64,000 nt of DNA, taken from the NCBI GenBank assembly GCA_002327985.1, contig DCVM01000012.1, positions 5,445 through 69,444 on the forward strand. The letters run 5' to 3'. Both the position numbers and the translations under genes were made by a program. The notes beneath the pieces were generated by a model. That model saw nothing but the letters and a program-made list of their open reading frames with translations, was not told where the DNA came from and did not search any database. Within the stretch, counting starts at the first letter, position 1; every line of letters begins with the position of its first letter. Source of the DNA: Syntrophaceae bacterium UBA2188 (GTDB lineage Bacteria; Desulfobacterota; BSN033; UBA1163). Below, piece by piece: positions 52,582 through 61,445 of the stretch.

Positions 52582-52914
52582 ATGGCCGATGAGTCGAGTT
52601 TGCTTCATGTCAATGATAAGAATTTTGCCTCCGAAGTACTCCATTCAGACCTTCCAGTATTGGTCGACTTTTGGGCAACCTGGTGCGGTCCCTGCCGAAG
52701 CATCAGTCCTATTGTTGAGGAGTTGGCAAAGGAGTTTTCAGGGAAGGTGAAGGTGACCAAGCTTAATGTGGATGAGAGCCCTGCAACCCCCAGTCAGTAT
52801 GGAGTAAGGGGAATTCCAACCCTGATTCTCTTCAAAGGTGGGAAGGTTCTCGATCAAATTGTCGGTGCGGTGCCAAAAACCCGTTTAAAAGCCTTGATTG
52901 AAAAGGCTCTTTAA
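52582..52914 (+). CDS. trxA: Thioredoxin
   Basis: A 110-residue thioredoxin with the redox-active WCGPC motif at residues 34-38, the cis-Pro in GIPTLILFK near 78 and the usual length. It reduces protein disulfides in the cytoplasm. The start follows ATAAGGAGTAGAAA. Confidence 0.96.
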   Translation: MADESSLLHVNDKNFASEVLHSDLPVLVDFWATWCGPCRSISPIVEELAKEFSGKVKVTKLNVDESPATPSQYGVRGIPTLILFKGGKVLDQIVGAVPKTRLKALIEKAL

Positions 52915-52944
52915 ACGGACGGTTCCTTTGCCAGCGATTGCCAA

Positions 52945-53148
52945 ATGCTCATTTCTAATAAGAAACGTTTCATATTGAATGACTCCTTCATTCTCTTTGT
53001 GTGTCTGGCATGGGTATTCCTTCTTACTCATTGTGCTAAAGAAAAGAAATCCTCATCAGCTTTGGCGTCGGATTTTACGCTGAACGCCATCCCCAGTAGG
53101 ATTATTTTCTCTTGGCCTCTTCCATGGAGTGGAGGTATTCTTCGATGA
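52945..53148 (+). pseudogene. Probable truncated lipoprotein, remnant of a TlpA-like gene
   Basis: A 67-codon frame with a lipoprotein signal, FILFVCLAWVFLLTHC, Cys near residue 30. After it SSALASDFTLNAI resembles the start of TlpA/redoxin domains (APDFTL). The frame then runs into the end of the oppositely directed DnaJ/HTH gene and stops. A whole thioredoxin domain is missing. Its place 30 bp after trxA supports a redox gene that lost its 3' part. It might also be a small intact lipoprotein. Confidence 0.4.
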
Positions 53149-53701
53149 CCTTCTGGGGGTCTAATCCCAGGGACTGAGCATAATTTCTTAAAAACCCCTT
53201 GAGATAGACCAAGGCTGGGAGTTTGTCAAAGGCCTCTTCCTCAATCCACTCCAAAACCTTTATACTAATCTTTGTCTCCTTAGAGATGTTTTGGAGTTCA
53301 ATCCCCATCCTTTCCCGAACCTGCATTAGGGTCTTTCCGTGATAAACCCCCTCTTCTACATTGAACGAAAGTCCGGTGAAAGAAAGGGAGGTCTTTTTTC
53401 CATGGGGCATCCCATGGGTTTCAGGAGGCTTTTCGGGTGGCGGGTACCCAACCATCTGGAAATGGGACTGGTCGTAACTTTTCCGTAATGCCTCGTCATT
53501 GAGAACCCGAAAAGCCTCTTCAACAGCCTCTTGTATTTCCTTCACCTCCTCATCGGAAAAGAGGGAATAGACAGCCATGGATTCGCTGTGAAACGTCTCT
53601 TTGGCATGTTCATAAGCCCTCTGTATTTCTTTGGCCGTAGCGGTCGGACTGACTTCCAAGATCTCATAATACGTCTGGTCTTTAATACTCTTGATGCTCA
53701 T
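53102..53701 (-). CDS. DnaJ-domain and RodZ-type HTH protein
   Basis: A 199-residue protein. Residues 8-75 match a J domain (YYEILEVSPTATAKEIQRAY and a C-terminal LRKSYDQ), but the usual HPD tripeptide of co-chaperones is not seen, so it may not stimulate DnaK. The C-terminal part, VRERMGIELQNISKETKIS near 130 and YLKGFLRNYAQSLGLDP near 165, is the helix-turn-helix of the RodZ/HTH_25 type. ATG 53701 is chosen over a TTG at 53716 that overlaps the preceding stop. It follows the MinD-like gene closely. Confidence 0.82.
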   Translation of the reverse strand: MSIKSIKDQTYYEILEVSPTATAKEIQRAYEHAKETFHSESMAVYSLFSDEEVKEIQEAVEEAFRVLNDEALRKSYDQSHFQMVGYPPPEKPPETHGMPHGKKTSLSFTGLSFNVEEGVYHGKTLMQVRERMGIELQNISKETKISIKVLEWIEEEAFDKLPALVYLKGFLRNYAQSLGLDPQKVIEEYLHSMEEAKRK

Positions 53702-53712
53702 ATCCGGTAAAA

Positions 53713-54675
53713 TCAAACCCCCTTCTCATAGCTATTTGCTAATTTGGAGGCGATCTCCATCACACATTGAGCCGCCCTGGACCTCGAGTTTTCTAAAACC
53801 AGAGGCTTCCTTCGCCGGATGGAATGACTCACATCTTGGTCGTAGACGATATAGCCCAAATAGTGAAGATGAATGCCAAAATATTTCAGACAAGCGCTTC
53901 GAATCGAAAAACCAATCTCAATATCCTTCTTTGAACGGGCTTGGTTCAGAATGAGATTCGGGTGAAAGGTTTCGGCTTCTTCGACGATCCGTTGGGCATC
54001 CGCCTCATCGATTCGCTTCACCGCTTTAATGAGTTCATGAGGGTTTTGAATTCCCCTTTCATTCTTACGATCCATCAGACCATCGATCAGGGTCTTGACC
54101 TCTGAGGAGGAAACCGATTGTTTCAGTCTCCGATAGAACGCACTTTTGAGAAACCGATATGTATTTTCGATCGAAGTGGGTTCAGGGGTAACCACCAGAA
54201 TCCCTCCATCAGACATCAAGAAGAAATCTAAAACACTCAAAGAGTTGCCCGCTCCTAAATCCACGAGGATCGTATCGCTATCCAGATTTTGAATGGAGCG
54301 AATGAGTTTTCGTTTCTGAACGCTCTTTGCATCTGCGGCATTGAGCAGGTCTTGTGCACCGGTCAGAAGTTGAACGTTGGGAATGGGGGTGGGGATAAGA
54401 ACTTCACGAAGATGGGAAACCCTCTTTTTAATAAAGTCAGAGAGGGTAAAGGCTGGAGGAGAAATACCCAGAAAGGTGTGGAGATTGGCTCCACCTAGGT
54501 CGGCATCAATGAGAGCAACACGGATTCCAAGCTTCGAAAGACAGATACCCATATTGGCTGTGATGAAACTCTTTCCACTTCCTCCCTTGCCACCACCGAT
54601 GGTCCAGATCATCTTCCGGTTGCGAAACTGATTCGACCCCACCCTGAACCCCTTCTTCATCTCCCGCCCCCCCAT
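53713..54675 (-). CDS. MinD/ParA-type P-loop ATPase (FlhG-like)
   Basis: A 320-residue ATPase of the deviant Walker A group, GGGKGGSGKSFITANM near residue 27-42, with ALIDADLGGANLHTFL near 56 and VDLGAGNS near 138. Such proteins position flagella, divisomes or other cell structures. Together with the RodZ-like HTH neighbour a role in cell polarity or shape is possible. No flagellar gene is seen. It follows the radical SAM gene by 2 bp, so the three are one operon. Confidence 0.87.
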   Translation of the reverse strand: MGGREMKKGFRVGSNQFRNRKMIWTIGGGKGGSGKSFITANMGICLSKLGIRVALIDADLGGANLHTFLGISPPAFTLSDFIKKRVSHLREVLIPTPIPNVQLLTGAQDLLNAADAKSVQKRKLIRSIQNLDSDTILVDLGAGNSLSVLDFFLMSDGGILVVTPEPTSIENTYRFLKSAFYRRLKQSVSSSEVKTLIDGLMDRKNERGIQNPHELIKAVKRIDEADAQRIVEEAETFHPNLILNQARSKKDIEIGFSIRSACLKYFGIHLHYLGYIVYDQDVSHSIRRRKPLVLENSRSRAAQCVMEIASKLANSYEKGV

Positions 54676-54677
54676 GA

Positions 54678-55727
54678 CTAAACGGGAGGTTGCGGGGATG
54701 ATCCATTTTCTATTTCATTCCATATGCCGTCAATCTTTCCATGACAATGACGGCATGCCCCATTCACGACATCATTTTTTGTCACTCGAAATCCAGTCCG
54801 TTCAATCAACCTAAGGCCACAGTGGGGGCAGAAGGTATCTTCACCTTCCTCTCCGGGATTATTTCCACAATAGACATATCGGAGCCCTGCCTTGATCCCA
54901 ATCTTCCTGGCTCGTTGCAACGACGAAGCAGGAGTTCTTGGAAGATTCAGCATCTTGTGGGTGGGATAAAAAGCGGAGATATGCCATGGCACCTCTATCC
55001 CCAAGGAGACGATGAATTGAGCTATTTCCTCAAACTCCTGATCTGAGTCGTTGAGGGTAGGAATGACAAGGGTGGTGATCTCCACCCAAATCCCCATCTG
55101 TTTCATCCGTTTGAGGTTCTCCAGAACTGGATTCAAGGTTGCCCCGCAGATCTCTCTATAAAATTTATCTCTGAAACTTTTTAAATCGACATTGGCTGCA
55201 TCTAAGCAAGGCTGGAGGGTTTGGAGGGCTTCCTCCGTCATATACCCATTAGTAACAAAAATATTTTTAATTTTCTCATGAGCGGCCAGACGTGCTGTCT
55301 CGTAGGCATATTCGAAATAGATGGTCGGCTCTGTATAGGTGTAGGAGATGGATTGGCATCCGTATTGTTTGGTTAAAGAAATAATTTTAGGGGGAGAGAG
55401 GTCAGATCCCTCAATCTGACCCTCTCGACCTCTCGGCATCTGAGAAATTTCATGATTTTGACACTGGAGGCACCTGAAATTACAACCGACAGTGGCTATA
55501 GAGAAAGAACTTGATCCTGGAAAAAGATGAAAGAGGGGTTTCTTCTCAATGGGGTCCACATTCAGCGAGATGGCACGGCCATAGACGAGTGTATAAAGCT
55601 TTCCTTCCCGATTCTCTCGAACGCCACAGAGTCCTCTTTTCGAAAGGGAGATGGTACATCGATGATGGCAGAGTCCACATTGCACCTTTCCATCCTTAAG
55701 AGGACTGTAAAACATCGCTTCTTTCAT
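54678..55727 (-). CDS. amrS: AmmeMemoRadiSam system radical SAM enzyme
   Basis: A 349-residue radical SAM protein. The N-terminal CGLCHHRCTI near residue 18 and RGLCGVREN near 31 precede the cluster motif CNFRCLQCQNHEIS near 82. The C-terminal zinc-ribbon-like CGNNPGEEGEDTFCPHCG near 300 and CRHCHG near 334 are typical of AmrS. Its partners AMMECR1 and Memo are not in this window. The target is not established. It heads an operon with the MinD-like and DnaJ/HTH genes. Confidence 0.88.
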   Translation of the reverse strand: MKEAMFYSPLKDGKVQCGLCHHRCTISLSKRGLCGVRENREGKLYTLVYGRAISLNVDPIEKKPLFHLFPGSSSFSIATVGCNFRCLQCQNHEISQMPRGREGQIEGSDLSPPKIISLTKQYGCQSISYTYTEPTIYFEYAYETARLAAHEKIKNIFVTNGYMTEEALQTLQPCLDAANVDLKSFRDKFYREICGATLNPVLENLKRMKQMGIWVEITTLVIPTLNDSDQEFEEIAQFIVSLGIEVPWHISAFYPTHKMLNLPRTPASSLQRARKIGIKAGLRYVYCGNNPGEEGEDTFCPHCGLRLIERTGFRVTKNDVVNGACRHCHGKIDGIWNEIENGSSPQPPV

Positions 55728-55748
55728 ATCATCTTTCCAATCTCCGGA

Positions 55749-55762
55749 CAGGACATGTCCTG
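55749..55762. repeat. Perfect palindrome CAGGACATGTCCTG
   Basis: A 14-bp perfect palindrome in the 55-bp gap between pncB and amrS. It precedes the amrS start by about 22 bases. It could be an operator or a small hairpin. Confidence 0.4.
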
Positions 55763-55782
55763 ATTAAAAAAAGAGGCGAACA

Positions 55783-56961
55783 CTAAAGATCGAAATGAGG
55801 AAGTTGCTTAAGAACGAATTCTCTGATGACCTGTGGCTTGGGAAAGCCTCCAAGGATCTTGTTGTTCTGGACAAAAGGGACGAGAAGCTCTTTAAACCGA
55901 CCGCCACAAGAACATCGGTCTGCATCCGGGGTAGACCGCCTTCGGTTCTTCTTAAAAGGAACTATTTTATCTTGAAAACATTTCGAGCAACGGAGGACAC
56001 TTTTTGATCCTGACATCTTCCCCCTCTTTGCCAGAGGTTTTCCATCGATTTCGACGATGTCCATTGCAAAGTCGATCACCCGTGCATTGGTGATGGATGT
56101 CCCCACCCCGTAGGCATCCACCAGAGGATTCAGGGCAAGGATTCGCTTCTCATCTAACCCACCGCTGACATAAATTTGAACATGACCGAATCCCCTTAAA
56201 TTCAGTTCCCAACGAATCTCCTCAATGATCTTCTGAAAATCACCTCGCCTCGAACTGGGGGTATCCAGCCGGATCCCAAAAAGTTTCTTCCCAAGTGCCT
56301 CAGCCACTCGAATGGATTCTATCTTTTCATCATTAAAAGTGTCAACCAGAGAAACCCGTCTCACTTTCGGCTGGATCACTTCATCAAAAGCCTTGGTCGC
56401 CTCCACGGTATCCCCCATGATCAGGATCAATGCATGGGGCATGGTTCCCGAGGGTTCCTCGCCGATCAACTCGGCGTTCTTTACCACCGATATCCCATCA
56501 CAGCCACCGATGAAAGCATTTCGCTCTACCATGGGCGCCACGACGGGGTGGATTCGCCTCGCACCAAAGCTGATCACTTTTCGTTCCCCGGCTGCTTTTT
56601 TGCAGCGAGCAGCCTTCGTCGCCACGCCTGAGGCCTGACAGAGAAGTCCCAAGAGAGACGTCTCATAGAGGCCAAAATCTGTGTACATCCCCTCGATCTC
56701 CATCACGGATTCAAAAGCCCGAAAGATCGTCCCCTCTTTCATCGATCGGACACTGATTTTCAAATCTTTCAGAAGATAAGCTGCTTCCTCGATCCCGGCT
56801 AAGACCCCCCATGCGTAATCCTCAGGAAACCGTTTGGCAATGAATTCAGCCTTCACCCATTTATCAATCTTTTTTGCTTTGAGGACTTGCATCGTCCTGA
56901 CAAAATAGATATCGGTCAATCTGCCTTCCTTGATTTCCTTTGGGTCCGCCGTATGGAACAT
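55783..56961 (-). CDS. pncB: Nicotinate phosphoribosyltransferase
   Basis: A 392-residue enzyme of the archaeal-type nicotinate phosphoribosyltransferases, which convert nicotinate and PRPP to NaMN for NAD salvage. RRIHPVVAPMVERNAFIGG near 135 and SLVDTFNDEKIES near 208 (PRPP-binding region) are visible, with SGGLDEKRI near 270. The C-terminal part has a metal-binding-like CSKC near 324 and CSCGG near 351. Tandem ATG codons occur at 56967 and 56961; the second is eight bases from GGAG and is preferred. Confidence 0.83.
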   Translation of the reverse strand: MFHTADPKEIKEGRLTDIYFVRTMQVLKAKKIDKWVKAEFIAKRFPEDYAWGVLAGIEEAAYLLKDLKISVRSMKEGTIFRAFESVMEIEGMYTDFGLYETSLLGLLCQASGVATKAARCKKAAGERKVISFGARRIHPVVAPMVERNAFIGGCDGISVVKNAELIGEEPSGTMPHALILIMGDTVEATKAFDEVIQPKVRRVSLVDTFNDEKIESIRVAEALGKKLFGIRLDTPSSRRGDFQKIIEEIRWELNLRGFGHVQIYVSGGLDEKRILALNPLVDAYGVGTSITNARVIDFAMDIVEIDGKPLAKRGKMSGSKSVLRCSKCFQDKIVPFKKNRRRSTPDADRCSCGGRFKELLVPFVQNNKILGGFPKPQVIREFVLKQLPHFDL

Positions 56962-56997
56962 GCGCATGGCTCCAAAAATAAAATTTGGATTTCCTTT

Positions 56998-57027
56998 TAT
57001 ATAACAGAAATTTATCAACCCTGTCTA
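56998..57027 (-). promoter_or_regulatory. Promoter of pncB
   Basis: Minus-strand TAGACA (57022-57027), 18-base spacer, TATATA (56998-57003). The gap 57028-57249 shows no gene or clear terminator. Confidence 0.55.
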
Positions 57028-57249
57028 TAAAAATATTTCACTGACCCCTGTTTGAAAAATAAGAAAGGAGCAAAAAGGGAGGAGCCATCATCCCCGCGGC
57101 TCGCCCCGTTAAAAGGTGGTAAGCAAAAGAACTCCTGGTTCACAATGAAAATTTTATAACGGGATAAGGCTCTTATTCAGAATGCATTTATCAAAAAAAG
57201 CGATGGGGTTGGATGAGCGAAGGGGGCCATGGCGGGTGCTTCCCTTGGA

Positions 57250-58059
57250 TCAGAGAGAATCTGCACCCTGCCCTGCTTTGGCATATCCTTTTTTCTTCTG
57301 GTTCGTGTCATAGATGATTCTCAGCCCTTCCAAGGTTAAAAATTCATTGACCTCTTCAATCATTTCAGATTCATCCGCAATGAGTTTGGCCAGACCTCCT
57401 GTGGCAATCACCTTAGGATTCGATCGCACCTCTTTCTTCATTCTTCTGACGATCTCATCGACCAATCCGACATAACCAAAAAAAATGCCAGACTGCATAC
57501 TGTGGACAGTATCCTTTCCGATGACCTGTTTCGGTTTGACAATCTCAACCCGGGGCAACTTTGAAGTTCTCTGGAACAAGGCCTCTGCCGAAATCCCAAT
57601 TCCTGGCGCTATGGCACCTCCCATATATTCACCTCGCGCAGTGACGTAGTCGAAGGTTGTGGCAGTTCCGAAATCGACCACGATTAAACTCTTTTTGTAT
57701 CGCTTGTAGGCAGCCACGGCATTGACAATCCGGTCTGCTCCCACCTCCGCAGGATTCTCGTAGGCAATGACTATTCCTGTATCAATGTCAGGTCCAACAA
57801 TAAGGGGTTTGACATGAAAGTATTTTTCTGCCATTCCCTGCAGCATGTCCAACACCGGAGGGACGACCGAAGAGATGATTAACCCTCGAAAATCTTCCAT
57901 GTTGAGATGATCAAATAAGAAGAGATCCCGAAACAGAATGCCCCATTCATCGGCCGTCTTTCCCCTTTCTGTTGCAATCCGCCAATGATCCACTAATACC
58001 TCCCGATCGTACACCCCCAAGACGGTATTCGTATTCCCCACATCAATGACTAGCAGCAT
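57250..58059 (-). CDS. coaX: Type III pantothenate kinase
   Basis: A 269-residue CoaX that phosphorylates pantothenate as the first step of CoA synthesis. Family motifs: VIDVGNTNTVLGVY at residues 4-17 (phosphate loop), GADRIVNAVAAYK near 105 and VVDFGTATTFDYV near 125. The length is as usual. It follows birA, a common pairing, with the octamer array B in between. Confidence 0.96.
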   Translation of the reverse strand: MLLVIDVGNTNTVLGVYDREVLVDHWRIATERGKTADEWGILFRDLFLFDHLNMEDFRGLIISSVVPPVLDMLQGMAEKYFHVKPLIVGPDIDTGIVIAYENPAEVGADRIVNAVAAYKRYKKSLIVVDFGTATTFDYVTARGEYMGGAIAPGIGISAEALFQRTSKLPRVEIVKPKQVIGKDTVHSMQSGIFFGYVGLVDEIVRRMKKEVRSNPKVIATGGLAKLIADESEMIEEVNEFLTLEGLRIIYDTNQKKKGYAKAGQGADSL

Positions 58060-58087
58060 AAAATCCCTCCTACGGATGACGCCAAAT

Positions 58088-58163
58088 AGTCCCCAGTCTT
58101 ATAGCCGTGTAGTGAAAAAATATGGAACGGTGAGGCTATTTGACGATGAGACTACAAGACTTC
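58088..58163. repeat. Inverted octamer array B (AGTC core)
   Basis: Left units AGTCCCC (one base short), AGTCTTAT, AGCCGTGT, AGTGAAAA run from 58088. Inverted right units GAGGCTAT, TTGACGAT, GAGACTAC, AAGACTTC run from 58132. The core and period match array A at 30769-30855. The right arm runs past the birA stop codon at 58152 into the end of the gene. Confidence 0.75.
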
Positions 58164-59141
58164 TGTTTTCGTCTTATATTCTACATCTCCTGCAACCACT
58201 CTTGTTCGTTTCCCATCTTCCGTTTCCAAAATCAAGGCTCCGTCAGAATCTATTTCCACTGCCGTGCCGGTCAACACTTTCCCAAAAGAGGTGACCTTGA
58301 CCTGTCTCCCCTGGATACGAGCCCGATCTCTCCATGCCTTCAGAATAACCTCACTGTCTTCTTTTAAAAATATCGAATACCACTTTTCCAATTCCAGTAA
58401 AAGGGATCGGAGAAACATCTTTCTTGAAATCGGCTGGCCCATCTCAATCTTTAATGAAGTGGAAACAGCCCGAATCTCTTTTGAAAATATCTGATGGTCC
58501 ATATTGAGGTTCACACCAATCCCGAGGATGACAAAATGAATTCGGTCCATTTCCGAATGGATCTCGTTGAGGAGCCCTGCTATTTTTCGATCACGGAGGA
58601 GGATATCATTGGGCCATTTGATCAATGGAAGAAGCCCAGAAAACTTCTGGATGGCATCTGCTGCAGCGATGGCCGCCATCAAGGTGATGAAGGAAGCCCG
58701 ATGGGGAGAAATGTTGGGCCGGAGGATCACAGAAAGGTAAAGATTTAAAAAAGGAGGGGAGGACCATTTTCTTCCCAACCTCCCCCTGCCTTTTTCCTGG
58801 AATTCAGCGATCACCACCTCTCCTTCTTTAGCCCCATTAAGGGCCAATTGATAGGCCTTTGAGTTCGTTGAATCGAGTTCATGGAAATGGTGGATCGTTT
58901 TTCCTATCCATTGGGTCTTCAGAATGGGTTTGATTTCCGATGGGGTGAGAAGATCTGGTGATTGAATCAAACGGTATCCAGATCGGGTTGAGGCCTTAAT
59001 CCCATAGCCCTGCCCTTTGAGCCTCTGTATTCTCTTCCACACGGCCGTTCGACTCACCTTTAAACGACGGCTGATCTCCTCACCAGAAAGAAAGGCTGAA
59101 GGGGATTCCCTCAAGAGTTTGAGAATCTCATCATCCATCAT
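58152..59141 (-). CDS. birA: Biotin operon repressor / biotin--[acetyl-CoA-carboxylase] ligase
   Basis: A 329-residue bifunctional BirA. The N-terminal winged helix holds EISRRLKVSRTAVWKRIQRL near 22-41. The ligase core has ELDSTNSKAYQLA near 88, GRGRLGRKWSSPP near 117 (adenylate-binding GRGRxGR) and KWPNDILL near 175. It joins biotin to carboxylase carrier proteins and may repress biotin genes; no biotin gene is in the window. The last codons lie in octamer array B. Confidence 0.95.
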   Translation of the reverse strand: MMDDEILKLLRESPSAFLSGEEISRRLKVSRTAVWKRIQRLKGQGYGIKASTRSGYRLIQSPDLLTPSEIKPILKTQWIGKTIHHFHELDSTNSKAYQLALNGAKEGEVVIAEFQEKGRGRLGRKWSSPPFLNLYLSVILRPNISPHRASFITLMAAIAAADAIQKFSGLLPLIKWPNDILLRDRKIAGLLNEIHSEMDRIHFVILGIGVNLNMDHQIFSKEIRAVSTSLKIEMGQPISRKMFLRSLLLELEKWYSIFLKEDSEVILKAWRDRARIQGRQVKVTSFGKVLTGTAVEIDSDGALILETEDGKRTRVVAGDVEYKTKTEVL

Positions 59142-59174
59142 AGGGATTCTTTGGTGAAAATCGTCTGTGGGTAA

Positions 59175-59197
59175 GGTTACGAAGCCCCTGCCTACCG
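59175..59197. repeat. Dispersed repeat words GGTTACGAAGCCC and CCTGCCTACCG
   Basis: The two words abut here (59175-59187 and 59187-59197). Their near-identical reverse complements occur apart at 36719-36731 and within 36774-36793. The gap is only 82 bp long, upstream of birA. Confidence 0.45.
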
Positions 59198-59223
59198 TTA
59201 CCGTTAGACGAAACCCTTATTTT

Positions 59224-61263
59224 CTATGCAATCACTTTATCGTACCGGGAGAATTGCATCGAAAAGGTTCCTCTCCCCTGGGTCAGGGATCGTAAATCCG
59301 TTGAGTAACCGAACATTCGGGTCAGGGAAGAGATGGCTTTGATCATCGTCACCTTTCCCTTTGGGATAATGGCCTCGACAGAGCTCTTTCTTGCCTTCAA
59401 ATCCCCAACCACTTCACCCATAAACTCTTCTGGAATAATAATATTGACCTCCATCATCGGTTCCATAAGAACGGGTTGGGCTTTGCGACACCCTTCTCGC
59501 AAGGCATTGGAGGAGGCAATCTTGAGAGCAAGAAGGGAAGGATGATTTGGGTCTATATTAGCTTTTAACAAAATCACTCGCAAATCTGTCATGGGGTAAC
59601 CCAAAATCACTCCCACCGTAGAAGATTCTCGAATTCCCTCCTCAACAGAAAGAAGGCCTTCGGTAGGTAGAGTTCCCTCAGGTGCTTCAGAACAAAACTC
59701 AATTCCCTTTCCCCGTCCATTGGGTGAAATCCTTAAAAAGACCTCTGCAAAGTGCTTGATCTCCTCCATCTCCTTGATGAACTTGGCTGAAGCCTCCACT
59801 TCTTTTTCTATGGTCTCTCGATAGACTACCTGGGGCCTTCCCACATTCACTTCCAAGTGATACTCCGTGAAGAGGCGATTCACCAACACATCCAGGTGTA
59901 ATTCTCCCATCCCAGAGATAATGGTCTGACCGGTATCCTCATCGACCTTGACATGAAAAGTAGGGTCCTCTTCACTCAACTTTTCAAGAGATTCAGCCAG
60001 TTTTTCTTGATCCCGACTTGTTCTGGGTTCCACGGCTATGGACATGACCGGTTTATAAAAATCGATCGGCTCAAGGAGAATCGGGCGAATCCGGTCGCAA
60101 AGGGTATCTCCTGTGGTGGTCTCCTTCAATCCCATGACCGCCACAATCTCTCCTGCCTTCGCTTCTTCCACCCGAGTACGTTGATGGGCATGCATCTGAA
60201 AGATTCTTGATATCTTCTCCCCCCTTTTCAACCGGGGGTTATAAACCTCTGCTCCCACCTTGAGCACACCCGCGTAAATCCGGACATAGACCAATTTCCT
60301 GCCCTCGTCCATCATGACCTTGAAGGCGATGGCGGCTAAGGATTCTTCATCCTTAGCCATCCTGATCTCCCGTTTTCCTGTCACCGGATTCGTCCCTTCA
60401 ACCGATGAGATATCGAGTGGAGAAGGGAGATAGTCCACCATGGCATCGATGAGAGGCTGAATCCCCTGATTTCTCAATGCTGCCCCACAAAGCACAGGCA
60501 CCGCTTGCATAGAGAGGGTGGCTTTTCTCAGGGCCGTTTTGATCTCAGATTCTGAGATTTCCTCTCCAGTAAGATATTTCTCCATCAAGTGGTCGTCCAG
60601 TTCAGCAAGGGATTCGATCAATCTGGAACGATAAAGGAAGGTTTCTTGTTCCATTTCTCTTGGGATGGAAACTTCTTTAAAATCAACCCCCAGGCTGTGC
60701 TCATCCCAAACCATTCCCTTGGATCGGATTAGATCGATCACTCCAATAAACCGGTCTTCCACCCCCATAGGGATCTGGATCATCAAAGGATTTGCACCCA
60801 GGCGTTCAATCATCATTTTTACGGTTCCAAAGAAATCTGAGCCGATTCGATCCATCTTGTTGATAAACGCCATTTTCGGAACCCGATATTTATCTGCCTG
60901 GTGCCATACCGTTTCGGATTGAGGCTCCACTCCTTCCACCGCACTGAAGATGGAAACGGTTCCATCTAACACACGTAACGAACGTTCTACTTCCATGGTG
61001 AAGTCCACATGACCGGGCGTATCAATAATATGAATGATGCTTCCCTTCCATTCGACTGCCGTCACTGCAGAAGTGATGGTAATTCCCCTTTCCTGTTCCT
61101 GTTGCATCCAATCCATGGTAGCTGTCCCATCATCCACCTCTCCCATGCGGTGGGTTTTTTTGGTATAGAAAAGGACCCTTTCTGTAACGGTGGTCTTCCC
61201 TGCATCAATGTGGGCCATGAACCCAACATTCCTGGTTCGGGCGAGCCGTTTTTCTCCAGCCAT
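59224..61263 (-). CDS. fusA: Translation elongation factor G
   Basis: A 679-residue GTPase that drives translocation on the ribosome. GTP motifs: AHIDAGKTT at residues 17-25, RGITITSAV near 60, DTPGHVDF near 81 and NKMDR near 135. Domains II-V follow, with GMGELHLDVLV near 453 and RGRG/GTFSMQF-like C-terminus. It is not in a ribosomal-protein operon, so it may be a second EF-G copy (FusA2 type) or the only one moved; the window cannot tell. It has its own promoter (61300-61328). Confidence 0.95.
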   Translation of the reverse strand: MAGEKRLARTRNVGFMAHIDAGKTTVTERVLFYTKKTHRMGEVDDGTATMDWMQQEQERGITITSAVTAVEWKGSIIHIIDTPGHVDFTMEVERSLRVLDGTVSIFSAVEGVEPQSETVWHQADKYRVPKMAFINKMDRIGSDFFGTVKMMIERLGANPLMIQIPMGVEDRFIGVIDLIRSKGMVWDEHSLGVDFKEVSIPREMEQETFLYRSRLIESLAELDDHLMEKYLTGEEISESEIKTALRKATLSMQAVPVLCGAALRNQGIQPLIDAMVDYLPSPLDISSVEGTNPVTGKREIRMAKDEESLAAIAFKVMMDEGRKLVYVRIYAGVLKVGAEVYNPRLKRGEKISRIFQMHAHQRTRVEEAKAGEIVAVMGLKETTTGDTLCDRIRPILLEPIDFYKPVMSIAVEPRTSRDQEKLAESLEKLSEEDPTFHVKVDEDTGQTIISGMGELHLDVLVNRLFTEYHLEVNVGRPQVVYRETIEKEVEASAKFIKEMEEIKHFAEVFLRISPNGRGKGIEFCSEAPEGTLPTEGLLSVEEGIRESSTVGVILGYPMTDLRVILLKANIDPNHPSLLALKIASSNALREGCRKAQPVLMEPMMEVNIIIPEEFMGEVVGDLKARKSSVEAIIPKGKVTMIKAISSLTRMFGYSTDLRSLTQGRGTFSMQFSRYDKVIA

Positions 61264-61299
61264 CTCTTTCTCTCATTAGGAAAAAAATATATCTTGGCA

Positions 61300-61328
61300 A
61301 TATTAAAGGGATTTTTATAAAAAGTCAA
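61300..61328 (-). promoter_or_regulatory. Promoter of the EF-G gene
   Basis: Minus-strand TTGACT (61323-61328), 17-base spacer, TAATAT (61300-61305). Both boxes match five of six consensus bases. It is back to back with the plus-strand promoter at 61337. Confidence 0.7.
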
Positions 61329-61336
61329 ATTCCCGC

Positions 61337-61367
61337 TTGACAAATGGGGCAGGATATGTTCTATATT
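61337..61367 (+). promoter_or_regulatory. Promoter of the aminotransferase leader
   Basis: TTGACA (61337-61342) followed by TATATT (61362-61367) after 19 bases, or by TCTATA after 17. Transcription should start near 61371-61375, just at the Shine-Dalgarno of the leader peptide. Confidence 0.6.
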
Positions 61368-61385
61368 GATTTTAAGGGGTTGGTT

Positions 61386-61445
61386 ATGATGGGATTTTGT
61401 AGATTTTACTTTTTTTATTTTTATTTTGGCCGGAGTCACCCATAA
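61386..61445 (+). CDS. Phe/Tyr-rich leader peptide of an attenuator
   Basis: A 19-codon ORF encoding MMGFCRFYFFYFYFGRSHP, ending in TAA at 61443-61445. Six Phe and three Tyr lie in residues 4-14. The ATG has a proper site, AAGGGG six bases upstream (61374-61379). It is followed by mutually exclusive hairpins and terminators before an aminotransferase gene. This is the layout known for the pheA leader of E. coli, where ribosome stalling at Phe codons prevents termination. In this interpretation low charged tRNA-Phe or tRNA-Tyr would switch the aminotransferase on. Confidence 0.8.
   Translation: MMGFCRFYFFYFYFGRSHP

Noticed and set aside
57028..57249. Possible small RNA or tRNA between coaX and pncB
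   Set aside because: No cloverleaf, terminator or conserved RNA pattern could be found; only weak short hairpins.
58088..58163. Intrinsic terminator of birA
   Set aside because: The stems are interrupted and there is no T-run after the hairpin on the minus strand; the period-8 plan fits a repeat better.
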